Notes: generated from the letters alone by a model not told the origin. Shown: positions 8,066 to 17,912, numbered from the stretch's first letter. The stretch is 64,000 nucleotides of DNA from Paenibacillus crassostreae (GCF_001857945.1 NZ_CP017770.1:1674001-1738000); one strand, 5' to 3'. Numbers and translations are program-made.

Positions 8066-10993
8066 TTAGCGCGAATTGCGCTTCTTTGCAGCAAGCAGGC
8101 GGTCCATCGAAGTGGACTGCTCCTGCGGTTGCGGTGGCGAGATTGGAGCCGCCGCGATATCGTTCGGCTCGGCAGCCGCAGGCCGAGCCTGTGCGTGCGG
8201 CTGCGGCGCAGCTACCGCACGCACTGCCGAAGCCGGGCGAGCCCCGGCTTCTTGCGGGCTCCGCCCGCTGGCATCGCCGCGTTCCGCGGGCGATGCTACT
8301 GGCGGCGGCTTGGCCGCGGAGCCGCCGCCGTAAAAGGCTGCGGTGCGATCCTTGCGCGCCGCTAGCCGCTTCAAGCCGGCGGCTGGCGCAGCCTCGCCGG
8401 CAGGAGCGGACCGCCGCCGCAGGATGGCGGCGGTGAACCGGGTCGCGAACGCGCCCCACGGTAGCGCCAAACGGCGCACCGCGATGTCCGCGACCCACAG
8501 CAACAATGCTGCTACGAGTAGAGCGTAGCTCAAATCATGCAGCATCCGGCTTGGTCTAGCCTTAGATGCGAACAACTCTTGTGGCTGATCCCATGCCAGC
8601 ATTCGACCACCTGTGAGCTCAGCTAGTGTTGTAAGTCCCTGACTCGAATCTCCACTTGCTATTCGATACTCAGGTGAATACGGGACGATCAACCCCGTCC
8701 CTTGTCCTAAAATCTTATCTTCATCTGCCGTTTCATTTACGAAAGACAACATATACGCACCAGGCTGATCAACCATCACTTCTCCGGTATATTGACCAGG
8801 AGCTTCCTGATATAAAGTAACTTTCTTCTCTTCTAAATCATCACCAGTGACGAGTGCAATCATATGATCAGGCGCAACTTCGTCTCCGTTAACATCCACC
8901 TGTAATTGAACTTGATTTCCTGCCACAGTCGTTTTAACTTCATAAGGAGAAGATGTGAATTGAGGAAATGTCCACTTAATCAACTGCGTCAGAACATCAG
9001 AGAAAGCGGACCATGACACCCAATCCTGCGACCATTTCCCTGTCAGATCACTGGTCCATGCTACTGTACGTCCTGAACCATACTGCCATCTAGCTAACAA
9101 AGGATCGGGCTCTGGACTCACAAGTACCGTCTGTGCAGTCGATTTAGCAGTGGTCGCGACATAGCCATAAACAGTAGGTAATCCATTCTCCAGAAGCGTA
9201 CTCCAATCACCTGCATCTTGTACCGCAGGAATAAATGGTTTATCAACAATGTAGGATTGAGCCATCATCACTGCTTCTCGACTGAAGATCGCCGGAATCG
9301 TGGTAGCATCCTGTGCAAAATAATATCTCCCACCAGCCATATTAGCTAACATCTCTAATAACATCTTATCTGAATCCTGTCCTACGGCCACAGATGAGAG
9401 TGTCATATTATCGTCTTTCATTTGCTGAATAAGTCCATCGTATGCTCCATTTCCAGCAGATTGTCCATCCGTCAGAAGAATAATATGTTTTCGCTGTGCT
9501 TCCACTAAGAGTAACTCTTGAACAGCAGAACTTAAAGCCGGATAAATATCTGTTCCACCCTCTGATTGTATGGACTGAATTTGTCCAAGGATCTCCTCTT
9601 TGTTTGTCATTTTCTGAGGTGTAACTACCCACCATGGCTGGCCATCAAAAGCCACCACCCCAACCGTATCCTTGGGACGTAGTAACTCAACGGTTCTCAT
9701 GGCTGCTTCCTTCGCTAGCTCAATTTTTTCTCCACTCATACTTCCTGAACGGTCAATGACCAGAATTAGACCTAAAGATGGAATCTCTCGTTTCCCCTCT
9801 AGTTCCATCGATACGGGCAGCAGTTTCTCAATAGGTGTCTTAAAGTAACCACCCATTCCATAACTTTTCTCTCCACCAGCCATCATGAACCCAATGCCAT
9901 AGCTTCTGACAGCCTGTTCAATCAGATCCATCTGACGTCCACCGACTTGATCCCCTGACACATTGTTGAACACAATACTATCGTATGCACCATATTTCGC
10001 TAACTCTGTAGGCAAAAGTTCAGGTGCTATGACATCATATTGTATTAGACCAGACGAAAGAGCTCCTGTAATATTCCCCGAAGTATTCTCTTCACCTTCA
10101 ACAACCAGAACTTGTGGTGGACCCTCTACTCGAGTAAAAGCGTACCCACCATTATTCGCAGATTGTTCATCACCATCCATATAGATTTCAGCTCGATAAC
10201 GATGAAGACCAGTCGACTTGGCCAATCCTTTCAATCCAAATCGGTTATCCCCTGGTGTTACTTCCACCTTCTGTCTTCCTATTTCACGATTATCTTCATA
10301 AAGTCGTAATTCACCTAAACCCTCATAAGTACTTCGAAGCATAACCTCGAAATAAAAGGATTCAGCTTGATACAGTTTGTCAGGTACGATAAGCTCTTCT
10401 ACAGCAACATCTTGAATTACAGGTTGAGGTGACTCTAAGACATCCACAGCGATGCCACGATCCTTCAGCAACCTACCTGCCGCAAGCATGCTACCTACAT
10501 TCTCTTCTCCATCCGTGATCATCACAATTCGTGAATCACCTTTGCTATTTAGAAGACTACTACTTAACTGCATACCCGCTTCTAAATTACTAAATTCCCG
10601 TTTCAAAGTTGCGTTCAATTGTACTTCTTCCAGTAATGAAGTTGATAACTGACGCTCAACCGCGGCTCCTAGGCCAGAGGATACGATCGAAGTTCGATCT
10701 TGCTTTTCCTTATATTCTGCTGATTGCTCAATCCAATGAACTAGATTCTCCCCATTAGGCATACTGAGTGAGCGATCAACGAGATATACCACATCTTTTT
10801 GATAGAGAATAGTATAGGTTTGCAGACCAGATAACATCAGAACGAGTAATACTAGTATGGTTGAACGAATTCCTATGGCCCACTTCTTACGTCCCTTTGA
10901 TAATCGAAAATCCGACTTATAGGCATACACCATCAGAATGGTAAGTGGAATAAGTAATAATAACAGCCACGGATGATTAAATTGAACGCCCAC
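8066..10993 (-). CDS. Membrane-anchored VWA-domain protein with G+C-rich Ala/Pro tail
   Basis: A 975-residue protein. Membrane segments lie at about 8-25 and 40-60. A first VWA-like fold follows (VYLVDRSLSM at 69-78; VMITDGEE at 157-164), then a glutamine-amidotransferase-like segment (about 290-400), a complete second VWA domain with MIDAS DRSGS at 414-418 and LLTDGQS near 506, a third membrane segment at 821-839, and a 135-residue Ala/Pro/Arg tail. It is the last gene of the MoxR/VWA operon and overlaps the preceding gene by 17 nt. VWA domains bind protein partners through a metal. The tail is encoded by DNA unlike its surroundings. Confidence 0.88.
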   Translation of the reverse strand: MGVQFNHPWLLLLLIPLTILMVYAYKSDFRLSKGRKKWAIGIRSTILVLLVLMLSGLQTYTILYQKDVVYLVDRSLSMPNGENLVHWIEQSAEYKEKQDRTSIVSSGLGAAVERQLSTSLLEEVQLNATLKREFSNLEAGMQLSSSLLNSKGDSRIVMITDGEENVGSMLAAGRLLKDRGIAVDVLESPQPVIQDVAVEELIVPDKLYQAESFYFEVMLRSTYEGLGELRLYEDNREIGRQKVEVTPGDNRFGLKGLAKSTGLHRYRAEIYMDGDEQSANNGGYAFTRVEGPPQVLVVEGEENTSGNITGALSSGLIQYDVIAPELLPTELAKYGAYDSIVFNNVSGDQVGGRQMDLIEQAVRSYGIGFMMAGGEKSYGMGGYFKTPIEKLLPVSMELEGKREIPSLGLILVIDRSGSMSGEKIELAKEAAMRTVELLRPKDTVGVVAFDGQPWWVVTPQKMTNKEEILGQIQSIQSEGGTDIYPALSSAVQELLLVEAQRKHIILLTDGQSAGNGAYDGLIQQMKDDNMTLSSVAVGQDSDKMLLEMLANMAGGRYYFAQDATTIPAIFSREAVMMAQSYIVDKPFIPAVQDAGDWSTLLENGLPTVYGYVATTAKSTAQTVLVSPEPDPLLARWQYGSGRTVAWTSDLTGKWSQDWVSWSAFSDVLTQLIKWTFPQFTSSPYEVKTTVAGNQVQLQVDVNGDEVAPDHMIALVTGDDLEEKKVTLYQEAPGQYTGEVMVDQPGAYMLSFVNETADEDKILGQGTGLIVPYSPEYRIASGDSSQGLTTLAELTGGRMLAWDQPQELFASKARPSRMLHDLSYALLVAALLLWVADIAVRRLALPWGAFATRFTAAILRRRSAPAGEAAPAAGLKRLAARKDRTAAFYGGGSAAKPPPVASPAERGDASGRSPQEAGARPASAVRAVAAPQPHAQARPAAAEPNDIAAAPISPPQPQEQSTSMDRLLAAKKRNSR
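8085..8510. other. Sharp G+C-rich island within the VWA gene
   Basis: By eye, G+C is around 70% over this stretch while flanking sequence is near 40%. It encodes residues about 840-970 of the VWA protein, using GCG/GCC/CGC/CCG codons rarely used by neighbouring genes. The change is abrupt at both ends. Overlapping open frames in several phases here are by-products of high G+C. Confidence 0.85.
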
Positions 10994-12962
10994 GCTGGTA
11001 CACCCCCCATTCCAACAATATGATCACAAGTGCAACCGCAGCGACAATCCACATCAATGACATTGGGACTTTTCCTTCTTCAACTTTCGCATTCCTAACG
11101 TCATTTTGTTCCATATCACCAGTTGTCTCAGATATTTGTTGTGTAAAAGATAAGGCTGTCTTCTCACCAATATCACTTTCAAAAGGATCAGCCGTTACAT
11201 CCACCCAATAGCTTGTTTTATTCCCTTCCCTATCTTGTTGTTCAAAAGCATACAATCCAGGAATAGCAGGTGTCTTCTGAATCGTGTTGTACCCTCTCGT
11301 TCCTTGATCCGCTGCAATAGGCTCAATTCCTGATGCTAACGCTAGTCCACCTTTAGCAATCCATATCGCTTTCGTTACTTCAACAGATATCGGGATATCT
11401 AGACTAGCTCCAGCAATGACTCTTCCCAGACCATACCCTTCCTCATTACTCAACCATGAGACCGCATTATTCACCAAGATTGGAAATTCAGCAGACAGTG
11501 GTAGATCACTATCCTCTAACTTAAATAGAAATGATAACCGCGAGTGTCCACTCTCCTTACCTGCATAAATCGCCGCTTTTCCTCCAATCTCAACAATAGG
11601 ATCTCCCCATTCAGGTACATCTGTTTCCAAGATCACGCCCACATAAATGTTAGAAAGTGAGAGGTATTGGGTAACCGCATGATCATGCAATATAGCCTTC
11701 TCACCACCTACATTCACTTCCTTTCCAGCCCCACCAATATGCCATAAAGGTGTATCACTCAACAGCTTCTCCCAATCACCTTGTGTGATAAATGGTGGTA
11801 TGACTCCTTCAATCACAATTAAATCCGGTTTATCTCCCGGCACTGGAGGTGATGATACCGCCAATCCTACTTCGCTCTTAATACCTTCCTCGGTAACAGA
11901 ATCATTAATTACCATCTTAGTAACTTCTACACCTGTTAACTGAAGTGCCTTTTCTAAGAAAAAATTACCGGATGATAGCAACAGGACTTTGGATGTAGTA
12001 TTGTTACTTCCGAACGCAAACGAAATATTATCTGCTTGATAAGCATCCTTCGATAGAATCTCTAAACGATATACTTCGGCATCCTGCAAGTTATCTATTC
12101 TTATCGTTGCTGTACCATCCTGAAATTCAGTATTTTGCGTAACTAACAATTGTTCGTCTCCATATAAACTATACTCAATGGGATCGGCAATATCTGTCAT
12201 ACTTTCAAGAACAGCTACCGCTATGGTACCTGTCGAGTTGCTCTGCACTCCGAATTGTTTGATTCCAATGTTATTTAATGGCGATGCTCCGATATCAACT
12301 ACTACACTAGGCACTTGAAAAGATATTCCTTCGGTATCGCCTTTCCATTGCGTATCAGTAAATACAATAATTTCAGCATCTTGTTCATCCGTCGTTAACG
12401 CTGAAGCTAGTGATAGTGTTTCTTGATAGGCAGCCTTGCCATAATACGGTTGAAGATTGTTCAAGGCTTCCTCGACTTCCTTATGGTTCTTCTCACGTGA
12501 TATGACAATCTTAGGTTCCGAATCCATACTTAGAAGTGTTATTTCACTACTCTTCGCATGATCCTTCAGATAATCTTTCGCCTGTGATTTCAAAAGATCT
12601 ATTCGCTTCAATTCTGAATTTGAATTTTCACCTTCCGCATCAAGGTCATCCGTGTTTGCACTCATGCTACCCGAGGTATCCGCAACAATGACCACATGAC
12701 TTTTAACGTTATCGGATACCCACCCATACGGTTGCATCAATGCAAACACAAGTAAAGCCGCTACGATCAGCTGTAGCCACAGCAATAATCTGTTCTGTAG
12801 TTTCTGCCAAGGGCGGTTCGCCTCGATATTCCGCAGGACTCGTTCCCAAAGAAGATGACTTGGCACCAACGTATCTATAAATTTTCGTTTCAACAAATAC
12901 ATCAGCAAAATAGCCGGTATGCTTAAACCAAACACCATCCCAAGCCAGGATCCGATTCCCAC
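10977..12962 (-). CDS. BatA-type membrane protein with VWA domain
   Basis: A 661-residue protein. The N-terminus (1-80) is a BatA-type domain: a hydrophobic segment (FGLSIPAILLMYLLKRK), a helical stretch with LVPSHLLWERVLRN, and a second membrane helix (LLLWLQLIVAALLVFAL). The VWA domain follows with MIDAS DTSGS at 95-99. After a long extracytoplasmic region a C-terminal helix (about 637-653) anchors it again. The start is GTG with AGGAGG 7 nt upstream. It is separated from the DUF58 gene by a 208-bp repeat-filled spacer and overlaps the next VWA gene. Confidence 0.88.
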   Translation of the reverse strand: MGIGSWLGMVFGLSIPAILLMYLLKRKFIDTLVPSHLLWERVLRNIEANRPWQKLQNRLLLWLQLIVAALLVFALMQPYGWVSDNVKSHVVIVADTSGSMSANTDDLDAEGENSNSELKRIDLLKSQAKDYLKDHAKSSEITLLSMDSEPKIVISREKNHKEVEEALNNLQPYYGKAAYQETLSLASALTTDEQDAEIIVFTDTQWKGDTEGISFQVPSVVVDIGASPLNNIGIKQFGVQSNSTGTIAVAVLESMTDIADPIEYSLYGDEQLLVTQNTEFQDGTATIRIDNLQDAEVYRLEILSKDAYQADNISFAFGSNNTTSKVLLLSSGNFFLEKALQLTGVEVTKMVINDSVTEEGIKSEVGLAVSSPPVPGDKPDLIVIEGVIPPFITQGDWEKLLSDTPLWHIGGAGKEVNVGGEKAILHDHAVTQYLSLSNIYVGVILETDVPEWGDPIVEIGGKAAIYAGKESGHSRLSFLFKLEDSDLPLSAEFPILVNNAVSWLSNEEGYGLGRVIAGASLDIPISVEVTKAIWIAKGGLALASGIEPIAADQGTRGYNTIQKTPAIPGLYAFEQQDREGNKTSYWVDVTADPFESDIGEKTALSFTQQISETTGDMEQNDVRNAKVEEGKVPMSLMWIVAAVALVIILLEWGVYQRGRSI

Positions 12963-12978
12963 AATAGTTCCTCCTAAA

Positions 12979-13169
12979 AGTTTTGCGAAGCAAAACTACT
13001 TCGTAAGCATAAACCAAGATTTTGAAGAGCTACACTCCTATGAATTATCTTCGTTTCAAAAACTAGCATCGTAAGCATATGCTTAATTTTTGTGGAGCGA
13101 TGCTCCTTGGTTCTACTTCATAACAAAAATCGCATCGTAAGCATATGCCAAGTTTTGCGAAGCAAAACT
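12979..13169. repeat. Operon-spacer repeat cluster 1 (TCGTAAGCATA units)
   Basis: The spacer between the DUF58 and BatA-type genes holds three TCGTAAGCATA units (near 13001, 13069 and 13135). It is bounded at both ends by the identical 19-bp near-palindrome AGTTTTGCGAAGCAAAACT (12979-12997 and 13151-13169). Another hairpin, GGAGC-GAT-GCTCC, lies around 13094-13106. No open frame of note crosses it. Confidence 0.8.
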
Positions 13170-13170
13170 T

Positions 13171-14106
13171 CTAAGTCATAATCAGCCCCGACTCTGCTAG
13201 TATACCGAATACAGCTTGCTGTAAGGACATATCATTCGGAATAAGAACATATGATATCCCTCGTTCAGCTGCATAACTGGATAAATGTTGATGATATTTA
13301 TCCCATTCTGCGCGATATGCCTGTAATACTTTTCCGGTTAAAGCTACATCCTTACCCGTTTCGATCTCACTATCGACTAGCCTTAAATCTCCGCTCAATG
13401 CGGGATTCATCTCCTCTTGGGACAATATATGAACGAGTACAACCTCCTGCCCTGCTCCAGTGAGTCTGGACAACACATTACCAATCTCCTCTTCTCCCTG
13501 ACGTAGCCAGAAATCCGAGAATATCCATGTCATACCTGGCAACCGAGGAATCGCACCAGGTTCAGCAAGACTAGACGCTAAGCTACCCTCTCCACCTACT
13601 GGTGAATCTTCTAGAAACTGAAATAATCGATGAACTGCTCCACGCCCTCTTATTATAGGCAAACGATAGTCTATTGATTGACTGTAACAAGCTACTTGCA
13701 GACGCTCATAGGAGCATAATGCAATATACCCTATACTTGCTGCTAGTTGCTTGGCGTACTGCAGTTTACTTGGAATTCCCTTGTTCTCCACTGTACTTCC
13801 CTTTGCAACTCTAGCACCGAAATCCATAGATTTAGAACAATCCACATACACGCTGACCATTAATTCTTGTTCATCCATGAATTGGCGGATGAAAGGTTTA
13901 CCGGTACGTGAATATACACCCCAATCGAACCTACGGATATCATCCCCAGCAGTGTACGGGCGGTAATCTGCAAATTCAAGTGATGATCCTAAATGGCGCG
14001 AGCGACGTTTACCTTGCATTGTACCTGCTACTCTTCTACCCGCACCTAAACTCAATCTTTCTAGGCGGGGAAGCCAATCTGACGGGAGTAAATATTGCCC
14101 GTTCAT
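13171..14106 (-). CDS. DUF58 domain protein
   Basis: A 311-residue soluble protein. The DUF58 signature FADYRPYTAGDDIRRFDW sits at 45-62, followed by a VWA-like half-fold with VDCSKSM (88-94) and TWIFSDFWL near residue 190. Proteins of this family are nearly always encoded next to MoxR ATPases, as here; the start overlaps the MoxR stop by 4 nt (ATGA). The likely role is as adaptor or substrate of the MoxR ATPase. The biochemical activity is unknown. Confidence 0.93.
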   Translation of the reverse strand: MNGQYLLPSDWLPRLERLSLGAGRRVAGTMQGKRRSRHLGSSLEFADYRPYTAGDDIRRFDWGVYSRTGKPFIRQFMDEQELMVSVYVDCSKSMDFGARVAKGSTVENKGIPSKLQYAKQLAASIGYIALCSYERLQVACYSQSIDYRLPIIRGRGAVHRLFQFLEDSPVGGEGSLASSLAEPGAIPRLPGMTWIFSDFWLRQGEEEIGNVLSRLTGAGQEVVLVHILSQEEMNPALSGDLRLVDSEIETGKDVALTGKVLQAYRAEWDKYHQHLSSYAAERGISYVLIPNDMSLQQAVFGILAESGLIMT

Positions 14107-15086
14107 CCCTTACCTCCAAGCGTATCCATAATTTCCTGAATGATCTGATCTGTCGTTATCCCTCTTGCTTGTCCTTCGAAATTCAAAAAAATACGATGTC
14201 TTAGTGCAGGAATGGCTACTGCGTGAATATCACCTGTAGAAAGATGCATTCTTCCATTACATATCGCACGTACCTTCCCCGTCGAAATGATAGATTGGAT
14301 TCCACGCGGTCCCGAACCGAACCGAACATATTTACGAACACTTTCCGTAGCTGATGCTTCTTCTGGGTGTGTCATCATCATAAGTCTGACTGCATAATCT
14401 AATACTTCTTCGGCAACCAACACTTCGCGGGATCCTTGCTGAATTTCCATTAATTCCGTAGCCGTTGCCTGTTTACTCACGATTGCCTGATGTGAAGAAG
14501 TCGTTCTCCGCACAATTTCTTTCAATTCATCCGCATTCGGATAAGGGACCATAATTTTCAACTGAAAGCGGTCAAGTTGTGCCTCAGGCAAGGGATAAGT
14601 CCCCTCATTCTCTAGGGGATTCTGTGTCGCCAATACGAAGAAAGGCTGCGGCAATAAATGCGTCGTATTACCGATTGTCACAGTGTGTTCCTGCATCGCT
14701 TCTAGCAAAGCACTTTGAGTCTTAGGTGTAGCCCGGTTAATCTCATCCGCAAGGACAATGCTACTGAAAATCGGCCCGCTCTGAAAAGTCATTCCCGTTA
14801 CGCCTTGATTACCAAATGAGAGAACCTGTGTCCCTGTAATATCACTTGGCATTAAATCTGGCGTAAACTGAATCCGTGAAAAAGATAAGTCCAAACTGTC
14901 AGCAATTGTACGTACGAGCATCGTTTTACCTAAGCCGGGAATCCCCTCTAACAAAGCATGTCCACCAGCAAAGATACACCATAACATCTGCTCAACGACC
15001 TCTTGTTGTCCAACAATTACCTCACCAATCTGCTGACGCACACGAGATATCGTTTCTTTCCATACCTCGGGTTGTATTTCAGGCAT
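14103..15086 (-). CDS. MoxR-family AAA+ ATPase
   Basis: A 327-residue AAA+ protein. Walker A is GIPGLGKT at 48-55, Walker B is IVLADEIN (about 111-118), sensor 1 is VLATQNP, and the arginine-finger segment EAQLDRFQLKI and a C-terminal lid follow. This is the standard MoxR length and order. MoxR ATPases are chaperone-like and act with neighbouring VWA proteins to mature or assemble targets. AGGAGG stands 6 nt before the ATG. It is tightly coupled to DUF58 downstream and separated from the coiled-coil gene upstream by a tandem repeat. Confidence 0.95.
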   Translation of the reverse strand: MPEIQPEVWKETISRVRQQIGEVIVGQQEVVEQMLWCIFAGGHALLEGIPGLGKTMLVRTIADSLDLSFSRIQFTPDLMPSDITGTQVLSFGNQGVTGMTFQSGPIFSSIVLADEINRATPKTQSALLEAMQEHTVTIGNTTHLLPQPFFVLATQNPLENEGTYPLPEAQLDRFQLKIMVPYPNADELKEIVRRTTSSHQAIVSKQATATELMEIQQGSREVLVAEEVLDYAVRLMMMTHPEEASATESVRKYVRFGSGPRGIQSIISTGKVRAICNGRMHLSTGDIHAVAIPALRHRIFLNFEGQARGITTDQIIQEIMDTLGGKG

Positions 15087-15100
15087 AATTGTCCTCCTAA

Positions 15101-15215
15101 AAGTTTTATGTGCTACTTCGTGATTTCTCTTCGAAAAACTTGCTTCGTAAGCATAATCCTAAGTTTTATGTGCTACTTCGTGATTTCTCTTCGAAAAACT
15201 TGCTTCGTAAGCATA
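15101..15215. repeat. Operon-spacer repeat cluster 2: 55-bp perfect tandem duplication
   Basis: Positions 15101-15155 and 15161-15215 are identical over 55 bp, giving a 60-bp period. Each copy contains one TTCGTAAGCATA unit of the family found at 12979-13169. The pair fills the gap between the coiled-coil gene and moxR, ending just before the moxR ribosome binding site. Confidence 0.92.
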
Positions 15216-15217
15216 TC

Positions 15218-16927
15218 TTAAAAGTTCGGATTAATTGATGTGAAATAGCTTTCTACAAGCCCCTGCATTTTCTGTGGCAGATCGTTCCGTCCAATCGATT
15301 TCTTCGCTTCTGCTGCGTACTCTTCATACACTTCTTCATATGGACGACTTGCACCATCGATCATCTGTGAGTCCCCGCCCTTCTGTATGTCTCCGCCTCC
15401 ACCTTGAATTGGACCCCCATCACTTTGTAGCCCATCTTTCCCTTCCATTAAACGTGGGGTAGTCACTAATTCACGTCCGCCTATTCCTAATCCTGCCCCT
15501 GAACCAGTACCAGAGCCGGTTCCAGTCCCTTTACCTCCTGACCCTGAACCACTACCTTGACCATTGCCACTTCCCTGGCCAGTACCTGTTCCTGGTGTAC
15601 TTCCTTGTCCTGCAGTTTCCCCTTGTCCTGCACTAGGTTCACCCGTACTAGCACTTCCAGTCGCTCCAGCCTGAGCTAGCATCTCCGCACTACCTCCACT
15701 ACTCCATGTATCCGAATAGGCAAGTCCTGCAGCTGCCATCTGATCGGCCAATCCTAAACCCTGTTGTGCTAACGCTGCACTGAGTACAGAGGCTGCTTCT
15801 GATTGCTCCAAAGCTTGTAACTTCGCTTCAATGGCTAATGACAATTCCTCTGCTAGCTTTTGTAAAGCTTGCTCTTGTTCTGTAGAATCACCTTTTTCTA
15901 ACGCTTCTTCTAATTGTTTCAAGGCATCCTTCAGTTGCTTATTCTCAGCATTCATGGGTACTTCTTTTTCAAGCTTATTTAATGATTCTCGTAATTTTTC
16001 TTTTTCTGCAGAAGAAAGCTTCTGCATTTCATTCTTTAGATTACTCATCGCTTTCTGAAGTTCATCTTTACTATGATTTAATAAACTTTTAGCAAGTGAA
16101 GACAATTGAGAGACCTGTCGCATTTTCTCAGCCATTTCAGCTAAAGATTTTTCCTTCAGTTCCTGTTTCTTGGCCAATTCCTCCATGGCCTTCATCTTTT
16201 TCTCCAATTGATCAAGAGCTTGATTAGGATCCTTCTGTCCATCTAATTCCTTCTGCAATTGCTCTATTTGATCTTGAAGAGGTCGTTTGGTGATGGAAGC
16301 TAGTTTAGAAGTCTGTAATTTCTTAGCCAACTCATCAATTTGTTTCTCCTGTGTCTTAATCCATTCCTCTTGTTGTTTGGCATCTGCGAGTACTTTATGT
16401 TGTGGATTCGGAAGAACGGCTATGATCAGAACAACCATAAACATAGATGCACAGATTATCCATAACTTACGTTGGTTTGGCCAGGGTAGAAGTGTTCTCA
16501 TATTAGAGATAAACTGCGTTCCATACTTTGCTGCTTGATTTCTTTGCCAATGAACCGCAACGTTATCCATATCCTTGAACGATAAGGCAGTCACCAGCAT
16601 ATCGCTACGTTCATTACCAAGCGTTGAACCATCCATGATGCTTGCCGCATTTATTGTAGTAATTCGATGGAGCAAACCACTCATGAAGCCGGCAATGACA
16701 CCTAATCCCACTATACCTATAGCCCAATATATGGAATTTTCTATAGACCATATTCTCGCAGCTAATAGCAAAATCAACCCCAATAATAACCCACAGATCC
16801 AACCATGTCCTCCGTATTTTATGACACGAAATAATTGCAATCTTCTTCGAGTGGCAGCTACGGATTCTGAAACGGCATTCCATTTTTCATCGTTTATTTC
16901 AGATTTGTTCTGATCTATTCTACTCAC
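15218..16927 (-). CDS. Membrane protein with long coiled coil and Gly/Ser linker, MoxR operon
   Basis: A 569-residue protein. It has two membrane helices near 41-61 and 66-88 and a third at about 157-175, then a Lys/Glu/Leu/Gln-rich coiled coil (about 180-375), an Ala-rich patch, a Gly/Ser/Thr low-complexity linker (about 415-485), and a conserved-looking tail ending YEEVYEEYAAEAKKSIGR ... VESYFTSINPNF. Such an architecture recurs in MoxR/DUF58 operons of Firmicutes, but the family has no assigned function. It presumably spans the membrane and presents the coiled coil as a docking arm. The GTG start is less certain because GGGG abuts it directly. Confidence 0.75.
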   Translation of the reverse strand: MSRIDQNKSEINDEKWNAVSESVAATRRRLQLFRVIKYGGHGWICGLLLGLILLLAARIWSIENSIYWAIGIVGLGVIAGFMSGLLHRITTINAASIMDGSTLGNERSDMLVTALSFKDMDNVAVHWQRNQAAKYGTQFISNMRTLLPWPNQRKLWIICASMFMVVLIIAVLPNPQHKVLADAKQQEEWIKTQEKQIDELAKKLQTSKLASITKRPLQDQIEQLQKELDGQKDPNQALDQLEKKMKAMEELAKKQELKEKSLAEMAEKMRQVSQLSSLAKSLLNHSKDELQKAMSNLKNEMQKLSSAEKEKLRESLNKLEKEVPMNAENKQLKDALKQLEEALEKGDSTEQEQALQKLAEELSLAIEAKLQALEQSEAASVLSAALAQQGLGLADQMAAAGLAYSDTWSSGGSAEMLAQAGATGSASTGEPSAGQGETAGQGSTPGTGTGQGSGNGQGSGSGSGGKGTGTGSGTGSGAGLGIGGRELVTTPRLMEGKDGLQSDGGPIQGGGGDIQKGGDSQMIDGASRPYEEVYEEYAAEAKKSIGRNDLPQKMQGLVESYFTSINPNF

Positions 16928-16958
16928 CCCCTATCACCAATATGATCATTTAATTAAC

Positions 16959-17912
16959 TTAGTTTATATTGTCTAAATCAGTTAATATCTCACCATTAGG
17001 CTCGTTTCTTTCTTCGACAACCTTATGCTTCTTTCTCCTTCGTACTGGACGGATCGAGCGAATACTAACCCATAATGACCCGATGATAACAACGGTATAT
17101 ACAAGAACGAACTCAACCCATAGTTGCATTGGAGCTTCTGTATTAATCGTTGATCCTCGTACATAGAAAATCGTTTTGGAGAATGTAGGATCGAATAAAC
17201 TTAACATAGCTCCCGCAGGATTTAGCCCTAATATAAATCCAACCCATGAAAAAGTAGGAGCTGCCACCGAACCTCCATAATTCCCTTGCCACATACTAAT
17301 CAGGAACAAATATAGCAGACCCGTAATTAGAAAAATAAATATTCCCACACTATATGTAACAATGATAGAAATAATCGTTCTTTTAAATATTGTAGAGAAC
17401 ATAACTCCCAATGAACCCAGCAATAACATCACGAACAAATAGAATAGAAATAATGAAACTAACTGACTTGGTGAAATTCCGCCGAATAAAAACACAATGC
17501 TATACACAGGTAAGGTTGCAATAACGATCAATGCCATAAAGCCAAGTGAAGACAACAACTTACTAAGAATAATCGTCATTGAGCTCTGCTGTGTTGTTAG
17601 AAGCATACTCAAAGTTTGTTTTTCACGCTCACTGCTGATTACCCCAGCGGTCAACGCGGGAGCCATAAATGCAATCATCAACAATTGGGCAAAGCTGAGT
17701 ACATAGAACATCATCTGGCTCATACCTGAATTGAATTGTTGTGTTCCACCATTGCTATTATTTAGATACATCGTGATATATATAAAACCCATTGCTATAA
17801 AACCTAATACTAATATATAGCTCAGTACAGATAACATCGCACGTGGTGTGCGCATTCTCAGTCTAATTTCCTTATCAAGTACTGGATTTATCAATTTCTT
17901 GCTCCAGTTCAT
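16959..17912 (-). CDS. ABC-2 type transporter permease
   Basis: A 317-residue membrane protein with about six helices. Near the N-terminus is PVLDKEIRLRMRTPRAMLS, then GVISSEREKQTLSMLLTTQ, the intracellular loop typical of ABC-2/NatB-like permeases. It pairs with the ATPase immediately upstream (ATGA overlap at 17909-17912). AAGGAGGG precedes the ATG. The transported substrate is unknown. Its position inside the MoxR/VWA operon suggests export or assembly of an envelope component. Confidence 0.92.
   Translation of the reverse strand: MNWSKKLINPVLDKEIRLRMRTPRAMLSVLSYILVLGFIAMGFIYITMYLNNSNGGTQQFNSGMSQMMFYVLSFAQLLMIAFMAPALTAGVISSEREKQTLSMLLTTQQSSMTIILSKLLSSLGFMALIVIATLPVYSIVFLFGGISPSQLVSLFLFYLFVMLLLGSLGVMFSTIFKRTIISIIVTYSVGIFIFLITGLLYLFLISMWQGNYGGSVAAPTFSWVGFILGLNPAGAMLSLFDPTFSKTIFYVRGSTINTEAPMQLWVEFVLVYTVVIIGSLWVSIRSIRPVRRRKKHKVVEERNEPNGEILTDLDNIN

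Noticed and set aside
7699..8365. Open frames of 99 and 171 codons on both strands between the peptidase and the VWA gene
   Set aside because: They are built from the repeat element, its nested palindrome and the G+C-rich island, lack ribosome binding sites and show no protein family.
8058..8528. Several overlapping Ala/Arg-rich frames over the G+C island
   Set aside because: High G+C removes stop codons in all frames; only the VWA frame continues a recognisable protein.
15101..15215. Possible CRISPR array
   Set aside because: Only two identical 55-bp units in direct tandem with a 5-bp gap; no spacers of regular length, no cas genes.
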